A DNA stretch of 64,000 bases from Branchiostoma lanceolatum (GCF_035083965.1 NC_089736.1:7257501-7321500); one strand, 5' to 3'. Numbered from the stretch's first letter, positions 26,026-39,100 are shown. The notes: generated from the letters alone by a model not told the origin. Program-made: numbers and translations.

Positions 26026-28847
26026 CTACTTTTTGCCCCCCATTCGATGAATAGCTTTGTTGTCCAGAACCTCCACATCCTTGTCCTTGGGTGTTAGGAC
26101 CGTGTTTACCATCGCCCTAGCGAGCGTTGCTATGGGAACAGTGAGGGCAGTTGGGAAGAAGAAAGCGACCGGTGCCAGTGCCTTCTTTAGAAACCACTCT
26201 CCAACCCTGGTTTCATCTTTTCTGTCCACCATGATGACCCTATCATGTAAAAAATATACATGATTACAAATGATGTAAAAATGTACAAGATTAACCAGGG
26301 CTGTCTCCAGGACCCGTCCCGGAAATTTGCTTGTTGGGACGGAAAAAGGTTTACCTTGTCCGTCCCAAAATCTTAACTTTATGACATGAAATTGATGAAA
26401 ATGTATCTTCGTAAGCTTAAAATGATGAATTTAACAAGGGAAATTCAACACGTTGGCTCCCAAGCAATGAGTGGGACGGAAAAAGATTAAAAGCTGGAAA
26501 CCAGCCCTGAGATTAACACAGCAAAAGTGTAACTATTAACTGTTACCTCTTGAATGAAAAGCAAAGTAAAGCTTGGTAGATTTTGAACTCACGCTGGCTG
26601 GAAAATGGACAGTCTGTCAAAGCCAAGGGCTTTTGCTTCCTCCTCTACCTCCCCCTGTCAAATAAAAAAATAGGACTGATTTTTAGGAAAACATACAAAT
26701 AACATTCATCCATAACTGGCAAACTTTAAACTAAAACTGGCCTAAATTTCTTCATAAACTACCTCAAGTATATGCAGCACACATCAGTATTGTCTTCTGC
26801 TGTTCATCAGTTCAGGAAAAAATGACCCAGTTTTTTTCTCAAGGGGATTTGGAACAAAATCAATATGCTTAAGGATGTCACTCATTGATCACTGTACATA
26901 GACAGATGGTCTTTATGCAGAGGCAGTCACTAATACAGGTTTGACTTTTTGTACAGTAACTATATGTATGTGATAGACTGATATTTTGTAGAGGTGCATT
27001 GCACTTATCAAGTGTGTGAATCGGCACGCTTACTTTGATTTTGGAGTATGGGTGAGAGGCATCCTTACTGGCCTTCATAGCTGACAACAGGACAAGATGA
27101 CGACATCCCCCGAGCTTGGCTAGCTCAGCAGATTTCACCACGTAGTCATGGTCAACCTTCCTCAGGGCAGGCTAAAGTACAAAAGCAGCAACATTCAAAG
27201 CACTGAAATAGATTAGACAAAATTTGAAAATACAGCTTGGTAAGGTCTCAATTCTAAGACCTTTTCAACTTGTTTGATCTATCTCGTATGTACGCACCCT
27301 GTGCCTGGATATGCAACCTTCATCAACCAAGCACTGATATATACATCAAATGATAATTCATAATAATTGACAATACAACTTTTGAGTTGCATGAAATTGC
27401 GGTTTGAAAAAAACATTTTTCATGAGTATAGTTGGCAATTTCTGACAAAAAGCAAAGGGGGATTGTCCCTTTACAGAATACCTAGAGATGATGAATCTAA
27501 AAAAAGCTTTGCAGTACCACATTAAATCTATAAACCCAACAAAATTCAAGACGCTAGACAATTTCTGAACCATTGATTTGAAGTCACAAATGCACAAAAT
27601 TGTTTGAAGGATTGGCATAGGTTTTTCACAAATCTCTCCACAATGCCTTGATGTTAGTAGAAAGGAATGCTGTAAACGAGAAAATGTTCGCGGGGATTTT
27701 ATTTTGCGGGAGAAAATGAAGTATTTGCGGTGGTTTTAAGTTTGCGGTTGAAACAAAGGGGTAGGCGGGCAGAAATACAGAAAAAAAATGTGGTTTTAAT
27801 TTCGCGGTGAAGAAGTCACCAGGTGAACATAAAACCGCCGTGAACATTTCCCCATTTACAGTATCTCAGCTTAAGCAAATGACTTACCAGGTTGCTGGTT
27901 ACCCCTGCGCTACCAGCTCTGGCTCCAAGACAGATGAAGCCCACATCATGGTCCTTAAAGACTTCAGCATGACTGTCCAAGTTGTCAAAGTCTACAACCT
28001 TCTGGACCTGCACAAATAACATATTGTTGTTCTTGATCTTATTTCAAGAAGTTTCAAGTTATCAAAGTTTAGTGATAGACAATAAGGTCACAAAAAGCTT
28101 TGTATAGACATTTGAATAAAGAGATAAAAAAAACTTCCTTCTGCTTTTCTTCTTAATTCTATAGTTTATAATAATAAGAACTAGATATTCATGAATTAAT
28201 GGAAAACATTCTCATAGGTTTACAAATATAGAGTTGAAATCAAAGATCAAAAACAATTGAAGAAGTAATGATGTCAAAAGAATAATTACAATGGACTGGT
28301 ATTTCTCCCCATCATATTTGACCTCTCTTCGACCAATCAGAGTGACGGTCTGGAAGATCTTCCGGTTAGTCAGCTCCTCCAAAATGTGCTTTCCCGTTTC
28401 TCCTGTAGCTCCCACCATGAAAGCACTCTGATTGGTCGCAAGAAACTCCTCATCTGTTTGGACAGCTGCAGTTGCCATTCTGGAGAGAGGTAACATTAGC
28501 ACAATTAGAAACTGACAATAAACATAGTCGGTATGATAACCATACAATAAATGTATATCTTCAACATTAGCGAGCACTGAAAAATGATTTTTAAAAGACA
28601 TATTAGAATGATAGTTAACCATCGGCTTGAAGGTCCTATCTTAGATATCTTGCTTAACATTAATTCCTTAAAATCATTATTTCAATTCAAGTGCATCGAA
28701 TTTATCAACGGGTCAGCAAAGTATATCTAGTCACCTCCAGTATTCCTCTTCCCCAGTTGTACCGTACTCCAACCAAGCAAGGAAAACTCCAATGAGAATC
28801 ACCACAACACTTATCACACCTGTAACGCCAACCTTGACCGTCACCAT
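26026..28847 (-). CDS. HTATIP2: HTATIP2/TIP30-like atypical SDR with N-terminal membrane anchor, copy C
   Basis: Six minus-strand exons: 28847-28735, 28479-28290, 28007-27888, 27171-27034, 26654-26593, 26239-26026, totalling 278 residues. Exon 1 encodes a hydrophobic anchor (residues about 8-27, including VISVVVILIGVFLAW) and then GTTGEEEYWR. It splices in frame onto A-ATG, where copies A and B appear to begin. The SDR part has the glycine motif GATGETG, LIGRREV, ELAKLGGCRHLVLLS and an intact YxxxK (YSKIK). Exon 3 runs four codons past the site used in A and B, ending at a strong GTAAGT donor. As I recall, the long human HTATIP2 isoform (276 residues) likewise has a hydrophobic N-terminal extension, so this is probably the ancestral architecture. 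The copy is inverted relative to A and B and about 20 kb away. If the short start is used, a cytosolic form would also be made. Confidence 0.9.
26298..26512. repeat. element with AGGGCTG.. / ..CAGCCCT ends, related to 17334-17540
   Basis: Begins CAGGGCTGTCTCCAGGACC and ends CTGGAAACCAGCCCTGA, so the termini are inverted. The inner part shares several 15-20-base phrases with 17334-17540. It is a MITE-like element in intron 5 of HTATIP2-like copy C. Confidence 0.55.
27665..27862. repeat. TTCGCGG / GCGGTGGTTTTAAG repeat with TTTACAGTA end
   Basis: It contains ATTTTGCGGGAGAAAATGAA, TTGCGGTGGTTTTAAG and TTTAATTTCGCGGTGAAG, and ends CCCCATTTACAGTA. The outer parts are mutually inverted (GAAAATGTTCGCGG on the left against CCGCCGTGAACATTTC on the right). 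It belongs to the same family as 5194-5297, 54815-54985 and 62045-62260, and abuts exon 3 of HTATIP2-like copy C. Confidence 0.5.
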
Positions 28848-29489
28848 CTAGCGATTTTCCACGAATTGCAGTACGTGACCCAATTCACAACATTAGTGTT
28901 AGCGTTCCAATTTTCCCGGCAATATCGGAGATTAACAAATCCTTCCAGCGCGCGCGTTAGCAGACTAACCTCACACACGTAGGTCTGGGCTGTGATCTCA
29001 CTCTACACACGGAAACTCGGAGCAGGACGGATCTACAAACAAGCATTTCCTGCAGCTCCAAGAAGAGACAAAATGGCTTCCTTCAATGTGATATGGGGTC
29101 AACTACAATTAGGGAAGGATCACTAAATATCGTAAGGGCAGGGTATGTCAAAATGGAACAAAACAAAGCCAAAAAGGAACGGCTAGGATAAAGATAAGGA
29201 TCGTCCGAGAGAAAATTGGCAGAAATTGACAAACGACAATGTAAAGAAGAAGAGCCATGAAATATAAGATCATATATAAACTTCACCCAACCACTCTCTA
29301 CGACAATTTATGGTTTTTCCCTAGCTAATTACGTAGTATCCAAAACAACCCAGCAGCAGCTTTTGCCAGATGTAGCTAATATAGATCCCATCTTAAAGAG
29401 ACGAGAAGAATCCGAACCTTTGTATTTTAGCTTTGCGTTTTGTGTACGCCTTCATGTGTGTGTTTGTATTGAACTTTGCAATTGAATAC

Positions 29490-29632
29490 TGTTCTTCTTC
29501 TTCCGGTAATGTCCATCGGCCGGGTATCGGCCAGGGCTAACCCTTTGTAATAGCTTTCGGCTAGTTGTGTAACGTTAGCCCTGGCTGTACGTTTTTAAAG
29601 TCAAATAAATCAACTCAAAATCAAATCAAGGC
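29490..29632 (+). mobile_element. probable truncated retroposon tail
   Basis: A segment with internal short repeats (GGCCAGGGCTAACC at 29531 and GTTAGCCCTGGC at 29574, inverted) ends in an A-rich tail with AAATAAATCAACTCAAAATC and TCAAATCAAG. Similar ATCAAA tails occur near 3870, 12070 and 16380. This would fit a non-LTR or SINE 3' end. The evidence is weak. Confidence 0.3.
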
Positions 29633-30335
29633 TTGCGTATAGTCCGGAAGTGAAAGTAGGCTAGGATATGTCGGATGTGCTTTTTCGCAGTACAGAAACG
29701 ACATCTAGCGACCGTTGTATGATGTGAGCAAATATGTTATTTGCACCTGTGCAAAATAAAGCCTTTATCGGTAACGTTACGTCGATTGCCAAGGTTAAGA
29801 TAATAGGTCAGCTCATAACCAACTTTTAGCATTTACTGAGTGGTTGCTGAGGTATGAAACCTTTAAAACAGCGCCATTTGCAGCCCACGAAAACAACCGC
29901 GGTATCAAACACCCTAGTTATGTTTAGTCAATACAAGAAGTTAACGATACCTTGGCCGTCAACAAAGCGTTGCGCCTGCGTTTTTTGTCAAGGAAACAAG
30001 ATTGCTTATCGCGTAAAATTTCACCGACAACATCCCCAACGGAGCTGTAACAACTTCAGAAGGGCCGTACTGTCTTGAGAGTTAGAGCGACTCAGCTTTG
30101 GAGACAAGACTTCAGCCTAGGCCAGGAAACCATGGTTTCCCTTGGTTGCACAATGGTTACATGGAACAGAAGCGCATCATTGCGGCAGCTCTGAAAACTA
30201 CAGTAGGACAGGAACACTCAATAGGTAACGTCAGATTGTGATATTTGAATGAGGAGGGTGCACATGTGTTAGACTGGCCCTGAACACTTTATACTATGGT
30301 TCTGGTCTGAATTGTTGATTTTGAAGAGGGTCATG

Positions 30336-30565
30336 GCCTCTACCAGGCTCCACAGGTCGCCGGAAAAATCGTAGAAAATGGCCAAATAGACGGATAGCCT
30401 GCCAGAGAAGTTAGTCCGCTAAAGAAGTTACAGTTTGCGACCTCTCGATGCATGCATGGATGGCAAATGGCCCCTACCTCCGTAGCCGACTCCCTTAGCA
30501 TACTATTCACTCTATTTGGCCAGTTTCAGCTATTTTCCCAGCCTTCCGCGGAGCCTGGTAGAGGC
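30336..30565. repeat. 230-bp MITE-like element with inverted ends
   Basis: Starts GCCTCTACCAGGCTCC and ends GGAGCCTGGTAGAGGC, an exact inversion. Imperfect inverted similarity continues inward (TGGCCAAATAGA against TCTATTTGGCCA), giving arms of about 60 bases around a unique centre. Confidence 0.75.
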
Positions 30566-31649
30566 TAGAGAGTCAACGTAAGCCTTTTTTGTGCTCAAAC
30601 ACGGTGACCGTCGTATTTTGGCCATTTTCTTCCGCCGAGAAGACACAACAACTTTGGTCTTAAGGTAAATAAGTAGCAGGTGGTTATGTCAAGTGTGTCT
30701 TTGTGATGGACAAACAGCACCCATGTACAACAAGTAGACAAGGTTCTGTGCATGTTTTCTACTGTGTTAGTAGTGAGAAAGGCAGGTACAGTTAGTCAAA
30801 GTGATTCGTGATTGCGTCAATTTGATATATAGGGTACAAAATCATAAAATGCTAAAGAGTTGCTTTCGTATCGTTTGCACAGTAAGTTGAACTAACATAC
30901 TAGTAGTACGTGTATCTATAGCGTATGGTTAGAGAGTTTTGTACAGGCGACCAAGTTGTAATGGTCTTTTTGTTAGATATACCTTAAAATGCCATGTCTT
31001 CATCCATATACAATGAATTTTCCCTCCAACAGACACAGGGCAGCACGGCGGCTGATGAAAAGCTGTTTTGTAGGTTCTTGACAGTAATCATTATAGGTTA
31101 GGCCTTAGGGTTGGCTATCATATAGGTCACACTTTGAGCGAAACAAACCAATTTCTGTCAGAAAATAACTGTCTGTCCTGTTTAAATCATAGATATGTAC
31201 TTACACGAGTGAGAAGTTGGAAACATACTGAACACGGAATAGTTAGGTGTACAAAAAAGGGACTTTTCGCAGTTTTTTTATACATCAAAAAGAGTTAACT
31301 AGGCATGACCTATATATTGCTATAACGCAACCGTCTTTCGACATACATTGCATCTTGAACAACAACAACAACGATTATTTACATACACTACATCGGTTGG
31401 CTGCAAGACTAAGGCAAGGAAGACTTTACTATAAGCAGTGCGCGCATGCCCCAACCAGGGTCCTTCATACTAACCTGGTATCCGGTTACGTCATTCATAG
31501 TCAGGTCTCCTGGCCTTTTGTGTACGGCTAGGGAAGCATAACCTTTTAGAAGTCTATCGAGCATCAAATCAGTTGCACCAAACATACAGGTCAGAGAACA
31601 CGGAGGACGTGAGGTCTAACAGCTGCTGACGGGGTTGTTGCATTTCAGG

Positions 31650-34600
31650 ATGTCGCAGTTGGTGTCCAAGCGAAAGAGGAAGACCCATGGAACGGAAAGG
31701 TAGGTTCCGCTAAAAGCGAGGTCAGATTCGCCGCAGGCCTTCGTGCGATTTTGATGTTTAGAGCGGTTGGTTCTGTTACAGCCTGCTGTAAAATTTTCAA
31801 GCAGGCTGTAACAGAACCAACCGCTGGCAAGGATCTACTATTCTAGGACAGCCTTTTCTGTAACAAGACGGCTGAATTTTGCAGGACACCTGTATGGCTC
31901 AGTTTGCTATTGTAGGACGATCATATGCCGTACTAGTATATGGCCGGGCGAGTTGCTAATGATGCTGGCAAGGCGTGACAGTGGTGTGTAAGGTCGAGAT
32001 CTTTGTGTCCGTTCAGCATGATTACGTTGATACCCCCACCCACCTCCCACCGTCCAAGGTCTTATCACGGGCTACGAGTGAACTGAAGAAAGACAACATT
32101 CTAGAAGAATCACACACTTACATTTCAGTTCAAGTGTGGGCGAAAGTCTTTCAGAACACCGGGTGAGAGTAGCAGTAGCAACACCATACCTAGGTACCTA
32201 CAGCCTTCCAAAACCGAAGAGCAGTATACAGAGTAATGTATTACTTTAGTAGCAGGCTTCAGAGAAGCTCTTTAATATTCTTATCTGGATCCTGCTTGGT
32301 CCATGCTTTTCAAGGGTTATCAGTAGTCGTTTTTTAACCTTTCTACTGAAGACGTACGCATTAATTTCCACTCTCCCCATTCTTAACCGTCCGCCTTTTA
32401 CTCTCAAACAAGTGAAGGAAAGTCCTACACGCCCTACGCGTCTTTGTGTTTTCGTTCTTACATCTAGACAGATGTGATCGACTCTTCAGCCCCTATATCA
32501 GTGTCGGTATCCGTATCTATATAGCCAGCCGGTTTAAGCGCCCTTCGGTGTAACACATCACCCTCGTACCACCCATTTACAATCTTCTAGAGTTCTAATG
32601 TTCAATATTTCCCAACAGGCCCTATCTCCTTTTTGTTTGTACAAAAATGGAGTTAACATTCTCCTCACAAAGCTCTGCTTTGATAAAGAAGTCAGAATCT
32701 GTGAGAGTCTTTCCCCGTAAGTAGTGGTTTAGAGACGTTATTGTAGCGCTGTGATTCTATTTGTTTTTCTTAGTAGACACAAGACTATTGTGGAAACCAG
32801 TTGTACCGGCCGCACAGATTACCGTTATGGGGTGCACTAAATCTTCTGATGTACCTTAAGTAGTGCACTTTAAACGTTGCCATGGCTACAAAGTCTCCAC
32901 GTTTGTGAAAGGATTTCCTCCTGCTGGGAGTAGGCGACGTTTTTTTATCAGTATACTCAAAACAACTGCTGCGATAGAGTCCAGGGAGAGTCAACATAGC
33001 TTACAACGCACCTGACCACACAACATTTATCCTCATCGCGATGTTCAACAAAATGAGTTCAAAGCAAACGGACCACCTATTTCGATGTCACAAGAAAATA
33101 GATAAATTGATCAATCTAAAAATGTTGACTGCGTTTTATAAATGAGATTGTGTGATTCAACATGTGAGTTTTGAATGAAGTTATTCCCACATCTTGTTAT
33201 ACACAATACTTGTTCTCAGAGTGCAGGGCTTGGGTTCGCTTGATTGGGTTATATCAAAAGTAAGAGGTACAAAAGGTCGCCGTTGTTCGATTATGAGCTA
33301 CGCTAACCTTTCATCATTAGCTACTCAGTCCGCGCCCTGGTAATTATGGGGTTCCCAAAACAGCCCTTAACTTCATTAAGTAGAAGTGTCCTAACCATGG
33401 ATACCACGGGAAACAGTAGCAGGTCTTTTGACGAAGTTGAACACCAGGGATGGCGGAAACTGCGGACTGTTTTGTTAGACAGTGTCACGATTGCTAAAAG
33501 CTGGTTTGGTACATTCTGACGTTATAACGGTTGGAAGAATTTGTTTATCTTTTTGCGGAGAGGGGCTGGTTGAATTTGTCATTATGTTGCTTTATTTCTT
33601 CTGTATCCTTTAGTATCGGCGGGTGTCCCGTTTACTTCGCAACAAAAACTGAGATTTAGAAATATGCATATGTCGGAGTATATTGTGCAAGAATGGCCGT
33701 CGGGTAAATGTATCTTATTGGATTTCAAATGACAACGCTGTTTCAATGTGATTGAAGGTTAGCATTCTACGTGTGAGTTAGTACTAGTAGTGAAGTAGTG
33801 AATTGTACTTGTTCTTTCCAGAATTCATTGAAATGTGTTTGTTGTTTTAGAGTCACCATGGCGACGAAGGTCCGGTTTTGGGACAAGCCATCCTCCGTCA
33901 AGAAGAGGACATGTAAGTGTATCTCTATCTTCAAGGATACTTGACCTAAAAAGCTGTGAATTGTGTTCTACAAGCATATCAAAAGATGGAGTCTAGGGTC
34001 TATCAGCAATATATCAGGGTCTATACAAATGATTATATGAAGTGGAACATGTGTTGCACATTCCGAGCAGTGTCCGAACATTGTAATTTTCAATGTATAT
34101 TTCATTGATGCTTGCAATTGTTTTACTTTCTATTTTGTTTTTCTGTAGCTACGTCACTCGGCATCCTGACAAAGCGACCAATCAGAAGAACGGGCAGTGA
34201 GTCATACCTGGACCAATACATTCGCACGTATTACAAGAGCAAACTTGAGATCCCTTGTAGCGCAATTTTAAGTGTTAGACAAAGCGTCGCCGACGTGTTG
34301 GGAGCGTTAAGTCCACTTGTACAAGAAAACGAGTACAGCATGGCCATAGGGGACTTCGTGTGTGTCGGAAGCGGATACGACGGAATGAAAAACGGCATCC
34401 CCGACGAATTCGACGTCGTCGTGCCCTTTCGACTCGGCCCGAAGTGTTCCGAGACGCGCCGACCGGCTACGGACTACGTGTGCGTGCGGTCTCGGAGAGG
34501 TTCGAAGAACGCTGGGAAGGACACATGGTCGGGGTGTCGCACGGGGGAGGGATACATCTCACCCATCAAAGTAACAAAGCGTCTACAGAAAATAGTTCTA

Positions 34601-35239
34601 AAAGCGCTGGAAGAAACGGGGCTACCGAATGTCATCATTCACCCAGACTGTCGCAACGCACTCGGAGGCGAGAGAGTCGGAGTTCGGCTAAGTACGGAAG
34701 ACGGCGTCACAATTCGTCTCCTTCCCGCTCTAGGCACGGTCGACCAGCTAGAACCGTTTCTGGTGGCGATATCGTACAGAGACGACCCGGACTACACACT
34801 GTCAGACTACTACTGGAGACGATGCTTCTGCGTAGAGGAAGGAAAAGTCGTCAGATACTTGTCACAAGCCGACGGCGGCCGAAGGATAAAAGTACTGCAA
34901 GTCATGAAACACGCTTTCCGCAAGGACGCGATGTTGCGCCACCTGTCGGATTACGCCATGAAGACAGCCCTGATGCACATGTTTGACCAGCACATTGACG
35001 AGGACGACTGGCACGCCTACAGCTTCGCGGCGTGCTTCATGGAGATGTTACGGCTGCTGCACGGCTACCTGAAGAGACAGAGCCTCCCTCACTTCTACAT
35101 GGATGACGTCAACGTGCTGCGGAACGTGCCTGAGCCCAGGCTGGTGAGCATGACTGGCAAGGTGGAGAGCCTCCTAGCGAGCGAACAGGAAAGGACACGT
35201 TTGTTAAGAGCCCAGTTTCCGGTCACTATGTCTCTTTAG
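31650..35239 (+). CDS. cGAS/Mab-21-like nucleotidyltransferase-fold protein (cGLR)
   Basis: Three exons join in frame: 31650-31699, 33851-33912 and 34149-35239, giving 400 residues. Exon 1 encodes a basic start (MSQLVSKRKRKTHGTE) and exon 2 begins RVTMATKVRFWDKPSS; a start at the internal ATG (33857) is also possible. Exon 3 holds the Mab-21 fold: a GS motif then EFD (GSGYDGMKNGIPDEFDVVVP, about residues 110-130), which matches the cGAS G-S/E-x-D spacing, and the helical C-terminal half with WRRCFCVEEGK, DYAMKTALMH and LPHFYMDDVNVL. The site for the third metal-binding acid (VDLxPA in the family) reads TIRLLPAL, with Arg in place of Asp. The enzyme may therefore be inactive or use another acid. 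cGAS-like receptors make cyclic nucleotides on sensing nucleic acid. The basic N terminus could bind nucleic acid or be a nuclear signal. Fold is sure, activity is not. Confidence 0.82.
31762..31825. repeat. perfect hairpin, 26-bp arms and 12-base loop
   Basis: AGCGGTTGGTTCTGTTACAG and onward to GCCTGCT at 31762-31787 is exactly inverted at 31800-31825. It lies in intron 1 of the cGAS-like gene, 62 bases after exon 1. It resembles a minimal foldback element, and a transcript would form a stable stem-loop. Confidence 0.75.
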
Positions 35240-36194
35240 ACGCCGGACCACAACTGATATATATGTATATAGAGAGAGATTATAGCTATGCTATTTGAGA
35301 CGATGTGCAAATGCTACGGGAGTACCAAAATGTAAATTCTTAATCTTAAAAGGCTAATTCTTAATGTTTACATAACAAAAAGAAAAACTACAAAACAACT
35401 CGCTTTTGTGTGATAAAGGGTACATCAAAGTATGTTATTATGAAAACTTAGTTCTATCTTTTGTACATATGTAGTTTTAACAGCACATACAGATTGAGAA
35501 ATAGTCAGCAACAAAGAGAAATTGAAATTAAAAGAAGAAAAAACATTGCTCATAAACCGAGGGCAAGGGGAGAAAATCACACCTAAGAACGGATTAAAGG
35601 AAGTTTATTAACGATTGCAAATGTGACGTAATGTGCTGTGTTCTTAACGCAGGTTTTACAGGTATTTAGATATGCCATACAGACAAAACTGTATAGTTTA
35701 CATGTTCCAGAAAGTCACAGCGAATAACTGACAAATAATGTTTCTCCGTTTAGTCCATTACATACTGCATGTTTTTCTCACAATGAAACTCGGCTCAAGC
35801 AAATACAAAAATCCTCTGCCATGCATTTTCTGTAGCTGTGGCTTCTCGGAAAACATAAAGGGAGTTTAAGATTTATTCAAGCCCCATTTAAGTTAAGGGG
35901 GTAGCGCCGGCTTGCGCCACTTTGAGATTTCCTTTCGCAATTTGTCCAGTGAGATATATATCGATAGTACCCGCTTTATGCTTGGGTCACATTTCCAAAC
36001 CGGGACCCGGTCGGACTGTCTTTGAGAACGTAAAGTATGATGTAAAAGAAGAAAAAAAACACACAAAACGTTCCAAAAAGTACTTATAGTATAGAGCATA
36101 GATTGTGCATATCTACCAATATGACGTTACACTTGCCCTTTTCGTTTCCGCAAACAGCCCGGCCGGGCCCCGGTTGGGAAATGTGACCCTAGCA
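35240..36194. other. convergent 3' region between the cGAS-like and ATP-grasp genes
   Basis: AT-rich, with no gene. It holds the 3' UTRs of the plus-strand cGAS-like gene and the minus-strand ATP-grasp gene. No convincing motif decides the end of either transcript. Confidence 0.4.
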
Positions 36195-39100
36195 TTACAT
36201 CCCATAGTGTACTGGATATGTCAGCCGTTCTGGCTTCTTGACTATAAGTTTGAGCACATCTACAAGCTTCCTGATCATGGCTTCCCTGGAGTCACCGTAG
36301 GTGAACATGTAACAGCAGTGACATCCGGCACTTCCGGTGAAGTTGGTGACGTCATCGTCAGGACCGTACGGTAGGATGAAGGACACGTCAGGATCCGACT
36401 TCAGCTTTTCGATCTGTGGAATAATAGAGAGCATGCAGTTTTGCTGTAGGGTCATCACAGGTTTTGATAACAGTTAAAATATACTGGGGGCGACCATTGA
36501 TTGAATGGCTGCTTTCCCCCCGATGTCTTTCTATTTTCCACACCACACGGGCCTTTGCGCAATACTCGTTTAGAAAAAAGGAACTCGAACTGAACGAATA
36601 TTTCTTTCTTTCTGAACATCATTCTTATAAAATATAGATGATTGATCGAGTCCAATGGCATTTAGACATATGACATGGAGGATTCTACTGGGGTGTTAAT
36701 AATGCATCTGTTCCCTCTGAATAGTTTTAAAAGTTTGATAAGTTATTGGAGAATAAGGTTAACGATTCGCCAACTTGTCAGGTCGTACAGACTGTACTAC
36801 TCCTTGTCACAGGCGCTAGGCGGCGTTGCGGCAAGCTAGAAATGCGGTTCCAAACGTGATTAAATCTATACCCCCCTTCTCGTCACTGTGCATGAGCCGT
36901 TCTATTTCACCTACCTGGTGGAAGTCCATCAGATTACCGGGCCTTTCCAGGTTGTCAAACCTGATGATATAGGCACTGGCCCATCTTCCCGTCTTGGTCT
37001 GAGGTGTGACGTATTTGACACCGCGGCCAGCAGTCAGGTACACATAGTCCTGGTTAGCGTTCTTGTAACTCTCTGTGTAGCAACCTTGGAGCTGCTTGGA
37101 TCCCCCGGCATTTACTTCACACAGCCTCAGCTAAAATAAGATAGAAGATGTTCAGTTCTGCAAAAATGTGTCTCTTGTAGAGAAGTATGTTCAATCTAGT
37201 TGGTGGATTTTAACGTTCTACCTGCCCATCCTTCATCCTGAAGACATCAATGTTTGTAAAGCCATTGTTGAACCCAAACTGGACCATCCTGGTCATCACG
37301 CCCTCATAGACATCCCAGATCCGCTTCTGTAAGTCTTCTGGCTCAGAGGTTGGAGAGATCACGGTCATGAACTTGGCCTCTTGGTGGTCAAAACGGAGCT
37401 CGTCGGTGATCTGTGAGGGCATGCACATGGTCAGAATAGCTCCAAATTGTGCTTGATTAAGCATCTTGTATCCCTGCATATATGGTGCCGGTTTGGTCTT
37501 TGTCAACTACATGACTTGTGACTTAGCACAACTTTAACTATCTGAAGATGCACAGAACCCGAGCCGTGACTTATGTTCCAAAACAATCCTGGCTAGCTAT
37601 GTGGCTTAGCTTTGTAATTTCAACTCACTGTCCAAGGCACAATCTCCTTGTCCACAACACATCCATCCACAGAGTAAAATGCCACGGCGTCCAAGTATGG
37701 CTCCACGATCACAACATCTCGCAGGGCGAGTGGGTATTTTTCCACGTCCAGATACTGCTTAAAATAATCCCTAATGGAAACAAATAAAGTAATAGTTGTG
37801 CGTGCAAAATGGGAAGAAAATGGGAAAGCACATAGACATTAGGTTTACCGATAGTTTTTAGATATGGTAAATTGGGTACTGTCGGCTAAAACGGTAAAAA
37901 AACTATTTTAAGAATAGCAGGTGATAGTTTGAATATAAATCTTGCTTATAATTACTTAAAGAGAGCTGCACTTGGTGATGCCTTGTAGTGAGGATGCTCA
38001 GCCCTCATTGTCCGAAGGTTCTGCAGCGCACGTTTCATGTCTTCGTAGTTTTCAACCTTGGCCACACCAACGGAGCCAAATGCTGATGCAGGCTTCACGA
38101 ACGCAGGTAGACCTGGGGTAAAAAATGAAAGAAAAAAAACAAAACATCCCTGTTTAGGCCACAGCAAGTAATTTTTATGGATGACATCAGCGCGCTCATT
38201 AATTTTCGCCTGATTTCGAAATAAAAAACAAGAAATTTCATTGTCCTCCGACGGTGGTCAACATGCCAAAAATTGGCAGATATGTCGTAAAGGTTGACAG
38301 TCTAAGGTGTTTCATTGCATATGAATACCCAGTGTAGTTCCTGCCCATGATGGTATGACAAGCTGTTTTCTGCGTTTGTTCTAGTTAATTGAGCTGTATA
38401 CAAATCTTCAAGAACAGTTTAATGTTGACAGTCTAAGGTGTTTCATTGCATATGAATACCCAGTGTAGTTGCTTCAGATGATGGTACAACAAGCTATTTT
38501 CTGCATTTGTTGTAGTTAGTCTATTGAGATGTATACACATCTATTTGGTTGAATAAATATAGAATACAACACGGGGTATTCCGTATCACCCGAGGTACCA
38601 GCCCGACCGCGGGTCGGATCGCCCGACGGCCGTAGGCCGGAGGGCGATCCGACCCGCGGGAGGGCTGGGACCGAGGGTGATGCGGAATACAACGTGTTGT
38701 ATTTTATTTATGTCATACCTTGGCCATACCCACCCGAGAAAACACACATTTCAATGCGGAATGCGCCAGAAGTTGAGGGAGTTTTGTGTCCTCGAACAAG
38801 AAACTGTAGCAACATTGATTCCAATCTCCGAATCCGGTATTCGAATTTCCGACGGCCGCGCAACCGACGCGTTCGAAATGCGTTCGAAATATTCTATGGA
38901 AGCCTGTGTGATAACCCTCCCGAACCCTATGTGATCCGGATAGTTATCACACGGTCCGGAACACCCGTATCAGGCCCAGGCATGACATAAAGGAATATAG
39001 CTGTTGGTCATGATATCATATTTCGTCGCCTCAATTCTTGTTTAACAAGACTTATGATCTCAAAATTTGAAAATATAGGAATCTTGTTTTTTTTGGCCCG

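Larger units (their letters stand above)
28848..31649. other. divergent intergenic region between copy C and the cGAS-like gene
   Basis: Both flanking genes point away from this region, so it should hold both promoters. A CpG-containing part at 28850-29000 (AGCGCGCGCG at 28946-28955) lies just upstream of copy C exon 1. Repeats are at 29490-29632 and 30336-30565. No coding sequence is recognised. Confidence 0.4.
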
